From Salinicola halophyticus (GTDB lineage Bacteria > Pseudomonadota > Gammaproteobacteria > Pseudomonadales > Halomonadaceae): DNA of 64,000 nt. A model generated the notes under the pieces. The model ran no database searches and was not told where the DNA came from. It saw only the letters and a program-made list of their open reading frames with translations. Location: contig NZ_PZJN01000004.1 in the NCBI RefSeq assembly GCF_003206695.1, positions 291,570 through 355,569 on the forward strand, in the 5' to 3' direction. Shown here in pieces: positions 26,688 to 35,295 of the stretch. Both the position numbers and the translations under genes were made by a program. Every line of letters begins with the position of its first letter. Within the stretch, counting starts at the first letter, position 1.

Positions 26688-28693
26688 GCCGGTTCCTCCT
26701 CGCGGCTTTGGCTTGGCGCGCTGGTAGCGTTCGTCGCCCTAACGGGCTCCACCAGCGCGTCGGCAACCAGCTCGGCCAGATCCTTGATCCGCGGGCGCGG
26801 CTCGACCACGCCCTCGAGCATCGCGGTGCATTGCGGACAGGCTACCGCGACCGTGGTCGCGCCGGTCTCGCGCACGTCCTCCATGCGCATGTCGGGGATG
26901 CGCGCGCGACCGGGTAAATCGGCGGGCACGTCGGAGAGCGCCGCCCCGCCGCCGCCGCCACAGCAGCGTGAACGGTAGCCGGAGCGCGCCATCTCAGCGA
27001 CTTCCAGCCCCAGCGCGGCGAGCACCTGTCGGGGCGCGGCGAACTCGCCGTTGTAACGGCCCAGGTAACAGGGATCATGGTAGGTGACGGTTTCAGCCTG
27101 GGCCGGAGCTGCCACGCTGATGCGGCCGGCGTCGAACAGCTCGGCGATAAAGGTCGAGTGGTGGAGCACGTGATAATTCCCGCCAAAGTCGCCGTATTCG
27201 CGGCCCAGCACGTGGAAGCTGTGCGGGTCGGCGGTGACGATGCGCTGAAAGCGATAGCGAGAGAGCGTGGCGATATTGCGCTCGGCCAGACGCTGGAAGG
27301 TCGCTTCATCCCCCAGCCGTCGGGCCACGTCGCCGCTGTCGCGCTCTTCCTCGCCGAGCACGGCGAAATCGACGCCGCCAGCCCGCAGGATCTTGACCAG
27401 CGCGCGCAAGGTGCGCTGGTTGCGCATGTCGAAGGCGCCATCACCCAGCCACAACAGCACGTCGACGCCTGCGGGCCGATCCTGAATACGCGGGATCTCC
27501 AGATCCGCCGCCCAGTCGAGCCGCGACGCGTTGTCGAGCCCGCCGGGATTGTCCGTAGCGATCAGGTTGTCGATCGCCGCGGCGCCTTTCTCTGGCGTCT
27601 CGCCGCGCTCCAGCGTCAGGAAACGCCGCATGTCGACGATGGCGTCGACGTGCTCGATCATCATCGGGCACTCCTCGACGCAGGCGCGGCACGTCGTGCA
27701 GGCCCATAGCGTCTCGGCCTCGACCAGCCGCGGCACGATGGCCTGATTCGACGCACCATGATGGCGACCGACGTCCAATCCGGGATGACCACTACCGGCG
27801 TAGCGAGCGTCCGAACCGCCGGCCATGCCCACGACCATGTCCTGGATCAGCTTCTTGGGGTTGAGCGGCTGGCCGGCGGCGTAGGCCGGGCACACCGACT
27901 GACAGCGGCCGCACTGGACGCAGGCATCGAACCCGAGCAGTTGCTGCCATTGGAAATCAGCGGGCTTCTCCACGCCGAGCGCCTTCGCGGTCAAATCGAG
28001 CGGAAACAGCGCGGTGGAACGGCTGCCCCGATGAGCGTCATGACGCTCGCTCGAATTCGGATCACGATGCTGATCGTCGAAACGCTCGGGTCGGCGATGA
28101 AACGCCAGATGCAGCGAGCCGGCGAAAGCGTGTTTCATCGGCCCGCCCCAGCCCATGCCGATCAGCATCTCGGCCAGGCCCCAGGCGACCAGTGCCAGCA
28201 GGATCAGCGCCAGCACGCCGCCACCCAGCACGGTCGGCGCCACACCCACCAGCGGCAAGCTGATCAAAAACATCCCGACCGAGTACGCCAACAGGCTCTT
28301 CGACAGCCGCTGCCAAGGCCCACTGGATAGTTTTTCCGGGGGGTTGAGACGGCGGTGATTGACCGCCAGCGCACCGACGAACATCACGGCACTTGCCGCC
28401 AGCAGTAGTCCACCGAGAATCGGGTTGCGCCACTGGAGCCCGTGGACCACCAGCGCCAGCGCCATGGCGGCGACGAAGCCGCCAGCGGTTGCCACGTGGG
28501 TGTGCGCCATCGCCTTGTCGCGGACAACGACGTGGTGTAGATCGTTGAGATAGCGCTTCGGCATCAGAAAAAGGTGGGCCCACACGACCGGCGTCTGCCG
28601 CCCCTGACGCCATAGCCGCGCGCGACGCAGCGCGCCGATCACGCCCACCGCCAGCGCCGCGAAGATCAACAGCGGCAGTAAAGAATTGAGCAT
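26684..28693 (-). CDS. dgcB: Dimethylglycine catabolism Fe-S protein DgcB
   Basis: This membrane-anchored iron-sulfur protein (669 aa) is needed for dimethylglycine demethylation together with DgcA. The N-terminus has about five hydrophobic segments (residues 1-190). Next come two 4Fe-4S motifs, CVQCGRCQSVCP and CTTCRACVEECP. The C-terminal half holds heterodisulfide-reductase-type CCG domains (YHDPCYLGRYN, RCCGGGGGAALSD, ACPQCTAMLEG). The 193-bp leader between dgcA and this gene contains two different heptamer arrays. It is translationally coupled to etfA. Confidence 0.94.
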   Translation of the reverse strand: MLNSLLPLLIFAALAVGVIGALRRARLWRQGRQTPVVWAHLFLMPKRYLNDLHHVVVRDKAMAHTHVATAGGFVAAMALALVVHGLQWRNPILGGLLLAASAVMFVGALAVNHRRLNPPEKLSSGPWQRLSKSLLAYSVGMFLISLPLVGVAPTVLGGGVLALILLALVAWGLAEMLIGMGWGGPMKHAFAGSLHLAFHRRPERFDDQHRDPNSSERHDAHRGSRSTALFPLDLTAKALGVEKPADFQWQQLLGFDACVQCGRCQSVCPAYAAGQPLNPKKLIQDMVVGMAGGSDARYAGSGHPGLDVGRHHGASNQAIVPRLVEAETLWACTTCRACVEECPMMIEHVDAIVDMRRFLTLERGETPEKGAAAIDNLIATDNPGGLDNASRLDWAADLEIPRIQDRPAGVDVLLWLGDGAFDMRNQRTLRALVKILRAGGVDFAVLGEEERDSGDVARRLGDEATFQRLAERNIATLSRYRFQRIVTADPHSFHVLGREYGDFGGNYHVLHHSTFIAELFDAGRISVAAPAQAETVTYHDPCYLGRYNGEFAAPRQVLAALGLEVAEMARSGYRSRCCGGGGGAALSDVPADLPGRARIPDMRMEDVRETGATTVAVACPQCTAMLEGVVEPRPRIKDLAELVADALVEPVRATNATSAPSQSREEEPA

Positions 28694-28718
28694 GGTTCGC
28701 TCCTTGGTTTGGCCGCAG

Positions 28719-28764
28719 GCTTCGAGCTTCGAGCTTCGAGCTTCGAGCTTCGAGCTTCAAGCTC
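28719..28764. repeat. Heptamer tandem array, CGAGCTT x5 plus edge variants
   Basis: Five perfect copies of CGAGCTT are flanked by a partial unit (GCTT) and a one-base variant (CAAGCTC). It lies in the dgcA-dgcB gap, about 25 bp upstream of the dgcB start on the minus strand, so it is transcribed as part of the dgcB leader. The unit keeps AGCT, like the arrays after fdhA and gbcB. Confidence 0.95.
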
Positions 28765-28863
28765 AGATTGTGAGCGCGGCTGGGCCGCGCAATCCCCACT
28801 GATTCTGCGAACTCATTGCTCTGTTTTTTAGCAACTAATCACCGCAGTCGGCGCTAGAGCAGT

Positions 28864-28884
28864 GCTCGTGGCTCGTGGCTCGTG
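28864..28884. repeat. Heptamer tandem array, GCTCGTG x3 at the dgcA stop
   Basis: Three perfect 7-bp units plus a partial one (CCTCA) run into the dgcA stop codon: on the minus strand TGAGGCA is followed by CGAGCCA repeats. It sits in the same gap as the CGAGCTT array but has a different unit. Confidence 0.9.
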
Positions 28885-28886
28885 CC

Positions 28887-30944
28887 TCAGAAGTGCATGC
28901 AGAGGCGAAGCGCATCGTAAATCGCCGCATGCGTATTCCTCGGCGCCACGCAGTCGCCCAACCGGAACAGCGCGAATTCGCCACTCTCGGAAAGCGTCGG
29001 CTGCGGCTGAACCGCATAGAGCGCCTCAATATCGATCTGCCCGCGGTTGCGCGAACGCTCCTTGAGCGCGTAATAGAGCGATTCGTCCGGTCGCACGCCG
29101 TTCTCGACGATCACCTGATCGACCACCCGCTCTTCCTGCTCGCCGGTATATTCGTTCTCGAGCAGCGCTACCCGCTTGTCGCCCTCGCGATAGACCTTGT
29201 GCAGGGCCAGATCGCCGGTCATCACCACCGCCTTCTGGTAGAGGCTGCGGTAATAGGTCGGGAAGGTGGTGCCGCCGATCGCCACGCCGGGCTTGGTGTC
29301 GTCGGTGACGATCTCCACGGTTGCACCCTTGCTGGCGCAGTAATCTGCCGTCGACATGCCGCTGAACTCGCACATCGTGTCGTAAATGAGTACGTTCTTG
29401 CCCGGCTCGACCTTGCCGGAAAGGATGTCCCAGCTGCTGATCACCAGGCCGTCTTCAGCGCCCCACTCCGGCACCTGTTCGAGGAACGGATGGCCACCGT
29501 TGGCGAGCACCACGACGTCCGGCTGCAGATCGCGGATCGTCGAGTCGTCGGCGCGGCTCTCGAGTTTGATCTCCACCCCAAGGCGCGCGAGCTCCATCTC
29601 GTACCAGCGGGTGATGCCGGCGATCTGGTCGCGCTGTGGTGCCTTGGCGGCCAGCGTGATCTGGCCGCCGAGCTGGGGCTGGGCTTCGAATAGGGTGACG
29701 TCGTGGCCGCGCTCGGCCGCCACGCGGGCCGCCTCCATCCCGCCGGGGCCGCCGCCGACCACGACGACTTTCCGTTTCGGTCCGGTGGACTTCTCGATGA
29801 TATGCGGCAGCCCCATGTACTCCCGCGAGGTCGCCGCGTTCTGGATGCAGAGCACGTCGAGGCCCTGGTACTGGCGGTCGATGCAGTAGTTGGCACCGAC
29901 GCACTGGCGGATCTGATCTGTCTGCCCCGCCTTGATCTTGGCGATGATGTGGGGATCGGCGATATGCGCACGAGTCATCCCCACCAGATCGACGTAGCCG
30001 CCTTCCAGAATACGTTCGGCCTGGGTCGGGTCCTTGATGTTCTGGGCATGGATGACGGGGACCGAGACCACCTCCTTGATGCCCGCCGCCAGATGCAGAA
30101 ACGGCTCCGGCGGATAGGACATGTTGGGAATCACGTTGGCCAGCGTATCGTGGGTATCGCAGCCGGAACCGACGACGCCGAAGAAATCGACCATGCCGGT
30201 GGCATCGTAGTAGGCGGCGATCTGCTTCATGTCGTCCTGGGACAGGCCATCGGGATGGAACTCGTCGCCGCAGATGCGCATGCCGACGCAGAAGTCCTCG
30301 CCGACCTCGGCCCGAACGGCCTTGAGCACTTCCATGCCGAAGCGCATGCGATTCTCGAAGCTGCCGCCCCACTGATCGGTGCGCTTGTTGACGCGCGGGC
30401 TCCAGAACTGGTCGATCAGATGCTGGTGCACGGCGGAGAGTTCGCAGCCGTCCAGCCCACCCTCTTTCACCCGCCGGGCGCCCTGGGCGAAATCCGAAAT
30501 CACCCGCCAGATTTCCTCTTCCTCGATGGTCTTGCAGGTGGCGCGGTGAACCGGCTCGCGGATGCCGGACGGTGACATCAGTGTCGACCAGTGATGGCCG
30601 TCCCAGCGTGAGCGGCGACCCATATGCGTGATCTGGATCATGATCTTGCCGCCATGCTTGTGAACGGCATCGGCGAGATTGTGGAAATGCGGAATGATGC
30701 GATCTGTGGCGACGTTGACCGAACTCCACCACTGCTGGGGGCTGTCGATGGAGACCGGCGACGACCCGCCGCAGATGCAGAGCCCGCAGCCGCCCTTGGA
30801 TTTCTCTTCGTAGTACTTCACGTAGCGATCCGTGGTCATGCCGCCGTCGGTGGCGTAGACCTCGGCATGCGCCGTGCTGACCACCCGATTACGGATCGTC
30901 AGCTTGCCGATCTGGATCGGCTTGAACAGGGCTTCGTGGGCCAT
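28887..30944 (-). CDS. dgcA: Dimethylglycine demethylation protein DgcA (OYE-type flavin/Fe-S oxidoreductase)
   Basis: This is the catalytic subunit for dimethylglycine to sarcosine conversion (685 aa), in the family of trimethylamine dehydrogenase and 2,4-dienoyl-CoA reductase. The N-terminal TIM barrel (about 1-370) starts LFKPIQIGKLTIRNRVV. The 4Fe-4S cysteines are in CVGANYCIDRQYQGLDVLC. A C-terminal FAD/NAD module has VVVVGGGPGGMEAARVAAE. It is flanked by DUF5943 and dgcB as in the Pseudomonas PA5396-PA5401 region. The stop codon is the first part of a heptamer array. Confidence 0.95.
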   Translation of the reverse strand: MAHEALFKPIQIGKLTIRNRVVSTAHAEVYATDGGMTTDRYVKYYEEKSKGGCGLCICGGSSPVSIDSPQQWWSSVNVATDRIIPHFHNLADAVHKHGGKIMIQITHMGRRSRWDGHHWSTLMSPSGIREPVHRATCKTIEEEEIWRVISDFAQGARRVKEGGLDGCELSAVHQHLIDQFWSPRVNKRTDQWGGSFENRMRFGMEVLKAVRAEVGEDFCVGMRICGDEFHPDGLSQDDMKQIAAYYDATGMVDFFGVVGSGCDTHDTLANVIPNMSYPPEPFLHLAAGIKEVVSVPVIHAQNIKDPTQAERILEGGYVDLVGMTRAHIADPHIIAKIKAGQTDQIRQCVGANYCIDRQYQGLDVLCIQNAATSREYMGLPHIIEKSTGPKRKVVVVGGGPGGMEAARVAAERGHDVTLFEAQPQLGGQITLAAKAPQRDQIAGITRWYEMELARLGVEIKLESRADDSTIRDLQPDVVVLANGGHPFLEQVPEWGAEDGLVISSWDILSGKVEPGKNVLIYDTMCEFSGMSTADYCASKGATVEIVTDDTKPGVAIGGTTFPTYYRSLYQKAVVMTGDLALHKVYREGDKRVALLENEYTGEQEERVVDQVIVENGVRPDESLYYALKERSRNRGQIDIEALYAVQPQPTLSESGEFALFRLGDCVAPRNTHAAIYDALRLCMHF

Positions 30945-31041
30945 TGCCAGTCATCTCCTCGGACCCGGACGGCATCGTTGTGAAAAATGTGCCGCTTCGA
31001 GCGTTCTGGTACACAGAATTGCGAATTGCCAAAAGGCGTAA

Positions 31042-31572
31042 TCAGCGCGGCTGGACCTCGAAGTAGCCGACGTCACAGCCCTCTTCGGCGCCACTCTGGG
31101 TCTGCTCGGCGCGAGTCCGCACGTCGCTGCCGCGCGCTTCGAGAATCTGATCGATGGCGCCGGCAAACCAGCCGGTGAACATGTACTCCTCGCGCTTGCC
31201 GGTCTTGCCGAGCTGGTAGACGAAGCAGGAGTGTTCCAGACATACCCTGGCGGTACCCGCATCCAGATCGATCGACTCGGTGGTGAACTTCCCCCACCCC
31301 CGCTGTGACAGCCGGTTCATGTAGTGCTCGAATACCGCCGCACCTTCGATGCCGTGCAGCTCGGCTTCCTTCTCGCACCAGAACCAGGCCGACTTGTAGC
31401 CGGCGTCGTAGAGGATCTTTGCATAGGCTTCGACGCCCAGCGCCGCCTCGATCGCCACATGGTTGTTGATGAAAAAGTGGCGCGGCACGTAGAGCATCGG
31501 TAGCGCATCGGTGGTCCAGATTCCGGTGTCGCTGTCCACGTCGATCGGCAGTTCGGGGGCCATCAGGGTCAT
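31042..31572 (-). CDS. DUF5943-type conserved protein of the betaine cluster
   Basis: This 176-aa protein is conserved between dipeptidase and dgcA in betaine-degrading bacteria (the PA5397 position). It looks like a soluble 4-vinyl-reductase/V4R-like fold: LPMLYVPRHFFINNHVAIEAALG, then a HGIEG helix and an RVCLEHSCFVYQLG strand region. No catalytic motif is recognised. Function is unknown, but strict co-occurrence with dgcAB suggests a role in dimethylglycine or sarcosine handling. The gap to dgcA is 97 bp. Confidence 0.85.
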   Translation of the reverse strand: MTLMAPELPIDVDSDTGIWTTDALPMLYVPRHFFINNHVAIEAALGVEAYAKILYDAGYKSAWFWCEKEAELHGIEGAAVFEHYMNRLSQRGWGKFTTESIDLDAGTARVCLEHSCFVYQLGKTGKREEYMFTGWFAGAIDQILEARGSDVRTRAEQTQSGAEEGCDVGYFEVQPR

Positions 31573-31598
31573 ATCGGTTACCTCTGAAGTTTGTTCTT

Positions 31599-31612
31599 TG
31601 AGCTTCGAGCTT
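31599..31612. repeat. Two-unit heptamer at the dipeptidase stop
   Basis: TGAGCTT-CGAGCTT: two units of the same 7-bp pattern as the dgcB-leader array. On the minus strand they start one base after the dipeptidase stop (TAA then AGCTCGA-AGCTCA). Alone this would be unremarkable; its value lies in matching the other arrays. Confidence 0.6.
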
Positions 31613-32589
31613 TATTCGCCCCAGACGTCCTTCAAGGTCCGCACCCAGTTCTCCCCCATGATTTTCCTGACGACCGGTTCGGCAAGGCCGTGATCCAGCA
31701 GCGCCTGAGTCAGGTTGGGAAACTCGCCGATGGTGCGGATGCCCTTGGGATTGATGATCTCGCCAAAGCGGGTCAGGCGGCGGGCGTAACCCTTGTCGTG
31801 GGTCAGCCACTCGAAGAACGCTTCGTCCTGGCCTTGGGTGAAGTCGGTGCCGATGCCGATGGCGTCTTCGCCGACAATATTCATGATGTAGACGATCGCT
31901 TCGACGTAATCCTCGATGGTGGCGTTGACACCGGCCCGCAGGAACGGCGTGAACATGGTGACACCGACGAAGCCGCCGTGATCGGCAATGAACTTGAGCT
32001 CATCGTCGGACTTGTTGCGAGGGTGTTCCTTGAGCCCGGTGGGCAGGCAGTGGGAGTAGCAGACCGGCTTTTGCGATTCGAGGATGACCTCCTCCGAGGT
32101 CTTGGAGCCGACGTGGGAGAGATCGCACATCATGCCGACGCGGTTCATTTCGGCGATCACCTCGCGCCCGTAGCCGGATAGGCCCCCGTCGCGCTCGTAG
32201 CAGCCGGTGCCGACCAGATTCTGGGTGTTGTAGCAGAGCTGGGTGATACCCACGCCGAGCTTCTTGAATATCTCGATGTAGCCCAGCTTGTCCTCGAAGG
32301 CGTAGGCGTTCTGGAAGCCGAGGATGATGCCGGTCTTGCCCTCTTCCTTGGCGCGAGTGATATCGCGGGTGGTGTGTACCGGGAGCACCAGCTCGGCGTT
32401 GTCGCGCATCAGCTGGTTGACGGCGACGATATTATCGACGGTCGCCTCGAAGTCCTCCCACACCGATACCGTGCAGTTGGCGGCGGTCAGGCCGCCCTTG
32501 CGCATATCCTCGAACAGCGCACGATCCCACTTGGCGATGATCAGGCCGTCGATGATGATGGCGTCGTCGTGGAGCGTTGACCTCGGCAT
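31612..32589 (-). CDS. Membrane-dipeptidase-like (M19) protein of the betaine cluster
   Basis: This is a renal-dipeptidase-family hydrolase (325 aa) in the PA5396 position, first gene of the dgc operon. M19 features present are GIILGFQNAYAFED, MCDLSHVGSKT, YSHCLPTGL and IGIGTDF. The first metal motif, normally DGHxD, reads IDGLIIAKWD here, so the usual histidine ligand is absent. This suggests a changed metal site or non-peptide substrate. The start at 32589 follows GGAGGAG; a longer frame to 32871 lacks support. Gap to DUF5943 is 39 bp. Confidence 0.88.
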   Translation of the reverse strand: MPRSTLHDDAIIIDGLIIAKWDRALFEDMRKGGLTAANCTVSVWEDFEATVDNIVAVNQLMRDNAELVLPVHTTRDITRAKEEGKTGIILGFQNAYAFEDKLGYIEIFKKLGVGITQLCYNTQNLVGTGCYERDGGLSGYGREVIAEMNRVGMMCDLSHVGSKTSEEVILESQKPVCYSHCLPTGLKEHPRNKSDDELKFIADHGGFVGVTMFTPFLRAGVNATIEDYVEAIVYIMNIVGEDAIGIGTDFTQGQDEAFFEWLTHDKGYARRLTRFGEIINPKGIRTIGEFPNLTQALLDHGLAEPVVRKIMGENWVRTLKDVWGE

Positions 32590-32926
32590 GCGGAACTCCT
32601 CCTGGGTTTGTGCGTCTTTCGGACCGTCGCGGCGCCGGGGTGCTTCGTCGAATGCCCGAAGACGAGCGTTCGCAGCAGCATATCCCTGCGCCCGCGCGCC
32701 CCGGCGACCGAAAGCGAATCCCAGTGTTCCGATAGCGTCACGCCCGTTTGTCTGTCTGCGACAGTGGGATCCGACGGTGGCGATCAGGCGAGACGCGATT
32801 GACGCGCGAGAGCGCGTTGGATAGAACAGTCGATCCGGCTCAGGACTGTCGTCTGCACGACATGGCCGCACCGCCGCCGGCTACTCTCTTCATGAAGGTT
32901 TCGTCGAGCCAAGGAAGCGGTATCGA
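32590..32926. promoter_or_regulatory. Divergent dipeptidase-azlC intergenic region
   Basis: These 337 bp lie between the dgc operon (minus) and azlC (plus). They should contain the dgc operon promoter and, by analogy with Pseudomonas, a GbdR site, but I cannot point to either. No convincing gene, terminator or repeat is seen. Overlapping frames here are high-GC shadows. Confidence 0.4.
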
Positions 32927-33664
32927 ATGTCTGACATCGGGATATCACGTCGGCCCCACGGTTGGCTGACAGGAATGCGTGAAGCGATTCCGCTGCTGGG
33001 CGGCTATATCCCGGTGGCGATCTCGTTCGGTCTGATCTCCGCACAGGCCGGTTTCAGCACGATCGAAACGCTGGCGATCTCGACCCTGATCTATGCCGGC
33101 GCTTCGCAGTTCCTGTTCGTCGGCATGATCGCCAGCGGCTCGCCACTCTGGCTGACCGTAGCGATGACCCTGCTGATCAACGTGCGCCATGTCGTCTACG
33201 CCCCCAATATTGCGCCGTGGCTGCCGAAAAGCCGCTGGTGGCCGTGGCTGATGCACGGTCTTACCGATCAGGTCTTTGCTCTCGCCCATAGCCGGCTGCC
33301 GCAGCTGCCCGAGCACCAGCGTGTCGGTTGGTTCCTGGGCGCGGCATTACTGGCCTGGTTCAGCTGGATCGCGGGTTCGTTGCTGGGCGCGGTGGGAGGA
33401 GAGTGGCTGACGAGCCGCTGGCCGCTACTGGGCGAGGTCATGCCTTTCGCGCTGCCGGCACTGTTCGTGGTACTGATCGTGCCGCGCTTCACGTCCCGGC
33501 GCTGGGCCGCAGCGCTGGGTGTCAGTATCGCGATCGCCCTGCTCTGCACGTTGACCGGATTGACCAATATCGGCATTCCGCTGGCCGCTGCCTGCGGGGC
33601 GCTCTGCTTTTATCTGATCCGCCTGCCGGAGACGATCGCCCCGAGAAAAGGAGGTCACCCATGA
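32927..33664 (+). CDS. azlC: AzlC family amino-acid exporter, large subunit
   Basis: This inner-membrane protein (245 aa) with about six to seven helices works with AzlD to export branched-chain amino acids or similar compounds. Family signatures are IPVAISFGLISAQAGFSTIE, YAGASQFLFVGMI and INVRHVVYAPNIAPWL. AAGGAAG lies about ten bases before the ATG. It overlaps azlD by four bases (ATGA). Placed between the dgc operon and gbdR, it may export an amine or amino acid made during betaine breakdown, but that is only inference. Confidence 0.92.
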   Translation: MSDIGISRRPHGWLTGMREAIPLLGGYIPVAISFGLISAQAGFSTIETLAISTLIYAGASQFLFVGMIASGSPLWLTVAMTLLINVRHVVYAPNIAPWLPKSRWWPWLMHGLTDQVFALAHSRLPQLPEHQRVGWFLGAALLAWFSWIAGSLLGAVGGEWLTSRWPLLGEVMPFALPALFVVLIVPRFTSRRWAAALGVSIAIALLCTLTGLTNIGIPLAAACGALCFYLIRLPETIAPRKGGHP

Positions 33665-34008
33665 GTCTCTCACTCTGGATAGGCATGGTGATCGCCGCGC
33701 TGGGGACGTATCTGATGCGGCTGCTGCCGTTGCTATGGATGCAGAAACGGCTGAAACGCAGCGATCCGAACGGGGCCGTCGATGCCCTGCCCAAATGGCT
33801 GGTGATTCTGGGGCCGATGATGATCGCCGCGGTACTGGGCGTCTCGCTGGTCCCGCGCACGCCCGACATCGCCGGCTGGCTGGCGACGATTATCGGTCTG
33901 GGGGTGACGCTCGTCGTCTGGCGTCGTACGCGCTCATTGGGTTGGCCGGTCGTTGCCGGTGTCGCCACTTTCGGAGCCGTGGTGATTCTGGCCAGAGTCG
34001 TCCTGTAG
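33661..34008 (+). CDS. azlD: AzlD family amino-acid exporter, small subunit
   Basis: This small membrane partner of AzlC (115 aa) has four predicted helices (IGMVIAALGTYLMRLLPLL, WLVILGPMMIAAVLGVSLV, then two more). The ATG at 33661 follows AGGAGGTCACC, an excellent ribosome-binding site, and overlaps the azlC stop. Longer upstream frames over azlC are shadows. Just past its stop comes a stretch of two tandem repeat types. Confidence 0.92.
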   Translation: MSLSLWIGMVIAALGTYLMRLLPLLWMQKRLKRSDPNGAVDALPKWLVILGPMMIAAVLGVSLVPRTPDIAGWLATIIGLGVTLVVWRRTRSLGWPVVAGVATFGAVVILARVVL

Positions 34009-34028
34009 CCGTCGGCGTCAAGACATTT

Positions 34029-34074
34029 TGCCAAGACAAACTGTCAAGACACCCTGTCAAGACATCCGGCGGCG
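34029..34074. repeat. 13-bp tandem repeat after azlD, about 3.5 units
   Basis: CAAGAC recurs four times at 13-bp intervals (units such as CAAGACAAACTGT and CAAGACACCCTGT) starting about 20 bp after the azlD stop. Units are imperfect. A separate heptamer array follows directly. Confidence 0.7.
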
Positions 34075-34084
34075 AGCGGCAAAG

Positions 34085-34117
34085 CGGCAGGCGGCAGGCG
34101 GCAGGCGGCAGGCGGCA
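34085..34117. repeat. Heptamer tandem array, CGGCAGG x4.7
   Basis: There are four perfect 7-bp units plus five bases, in the azlD-gbdR gap. The unit does not contain AGCT, but the period and junction location match the other arrays. Confidence 0.9.
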
Positions 34118-34173
34118 AAAAACGACATCGGGCGGCACGCGGCCGCCCGATCCATGAACGAAAATCGTGCCTT

Positions 34174-35295
34174 TCAGCCCAGCGCGATACTGGCGTAGGT
34201 CGGTTCTCCGCGAGCGTGACTCAACGCAACGGTCGCGCTGCTGGACTGCATCAACGGGTCGCTTCCCGCCAGCGGCACGAATGCCGGCTCCAGACGCTGA
34301 ATCTTCAACGTCTCGCCGCGATCTTCCCGCGGCGGCGTGCCGAAGAACTCGCGGTAGCACTTCGAGAAGTGAGGCGTGGAGACGAAGCCGCAGGCCGAAG
34401 CGATCTCGATGATCGGCAGCGGGGTCTGCTTGAGCAGCTGCCGCGCCCGCGTCAATCGCAGCTTGAGATAGTAGCGCGATGGCGAACAGTGCAGATGACG
34501 CTGAAACAGGCGCTCCAGCTGACGCCGGGAAACATCGACGTAGCTTGCCAGTTCGTCGAGCTCGATCGGCTCCTCGATGTTGGCTTCCATCAGCGCCACG
34601 ATCTCGAGAAGCTTCGGCTGCGTGGTACCCAGCACGTGCTTGAGCGGCACTCGCTGCTGATCCTCTTCGCCGCGGACCCGTTCGTAGATGAACATTTCGG
34701 AAATGGCCGCCGACAGCTCGCGGCCATGATCGCGGCCGATCAGGTTGAGCATCATGTCCAGCGGCGCGGTACCCCCGGAAGCGGTAAAACGGTCGCGATC
34801 GATCGAGAACAACCGGGTGCTCCAGGCCGTACGTGGATAGGCTTCCTGAATCGCGGCCAGACACTCCCAGTGGATACTGGCGTCGTATCCGTTCAGCAGC
34901 CCCGCCTGGGCCAGCGCCCAGCTGCCGGTGCAGACCGAACCGACTCGCCTCAACTGGCGGTGGCGGCTCTGTAGCCAGGTCAGCAACGCCGGCGTGACGG
35001 AACGCTGCGGTGCTACGCCACCGCAGACCACCAGCCAATCGAGTCGTAGCGGCGAGTAGGCGCTGGCGTCCGGCGTCACCTGCATGCCGTCGCTGGCCCG
35101 CACGGGGGCACCGTCCATGGTCATCACGTACCAGCGGTACAGCTCGCGACCGGCTAGTTGATTGGCCATGCGCAGCGGCTCGATCGCCGACGCCAGCGAG
35201 ATCAGGGTGAAGTCTTCCAGCAGCAGAAAACCGAGTGTCTGCGGCTCCGGGACGGCATTGGCGCGGCCGGGGCCCCGCACGGGATGGATTGCCAT
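34174..35295 (-). CDS. gbdR: GlxA/GbdR-type AraC-family regulator, probable betaine-catabolism activator
   Basis: This transcription regulator (373 aa) has an N-terminal DJ-1/PfpI-like domain (TLGFLLLEDFTLISLASAIEPLRMANQ, about 20-200) and a C-terminal AraC helix-turn-helix pair (ELASYVDVSRRQLERLFQRHL and IASACGFVSTPHFSKCYREFFG). Length and architecture match Pseudomonas GbdR, the activator of gbcAB, dgcAB and sox genes. The start at 35295 has GGAGACG upstream. It is placed beside the dgc operon, which favours GbdR over other GlxA-type regulators. Confidence 0.8.
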   Translation of the reverse strand: MAIHPVRGPGRANAVPEPQTLGFLLLEDFTLISLASAIEPLRMANQLAGRELYRWYVMTMDGAPVRASDGMQVTPDASAYSPLRLDWLVVCGGVAPQRSVTPALLTWLQSRHRQLRRVGSVCTGSWALAQAGLLNGYDASIHWECLAAIQEAYPRTAWSTRLFSIDRDRFTASGGTAPLDMMLNLIGRDHGRELSAAISEMFIYERVRGEEDQQRVPLKHVLGTTQPKLLEIVALMEANIEEPIELDELASYVDVSRRQLERLFQRHLHCSPSRYYLKLRLTRARQLLKQTPLPIIEIASACGFVSTPHFSKCYREFFGTPPREDRGETLKIQRLEPAFVPLAGSDPLMQSSSATVALSHARGEPTYASIALG

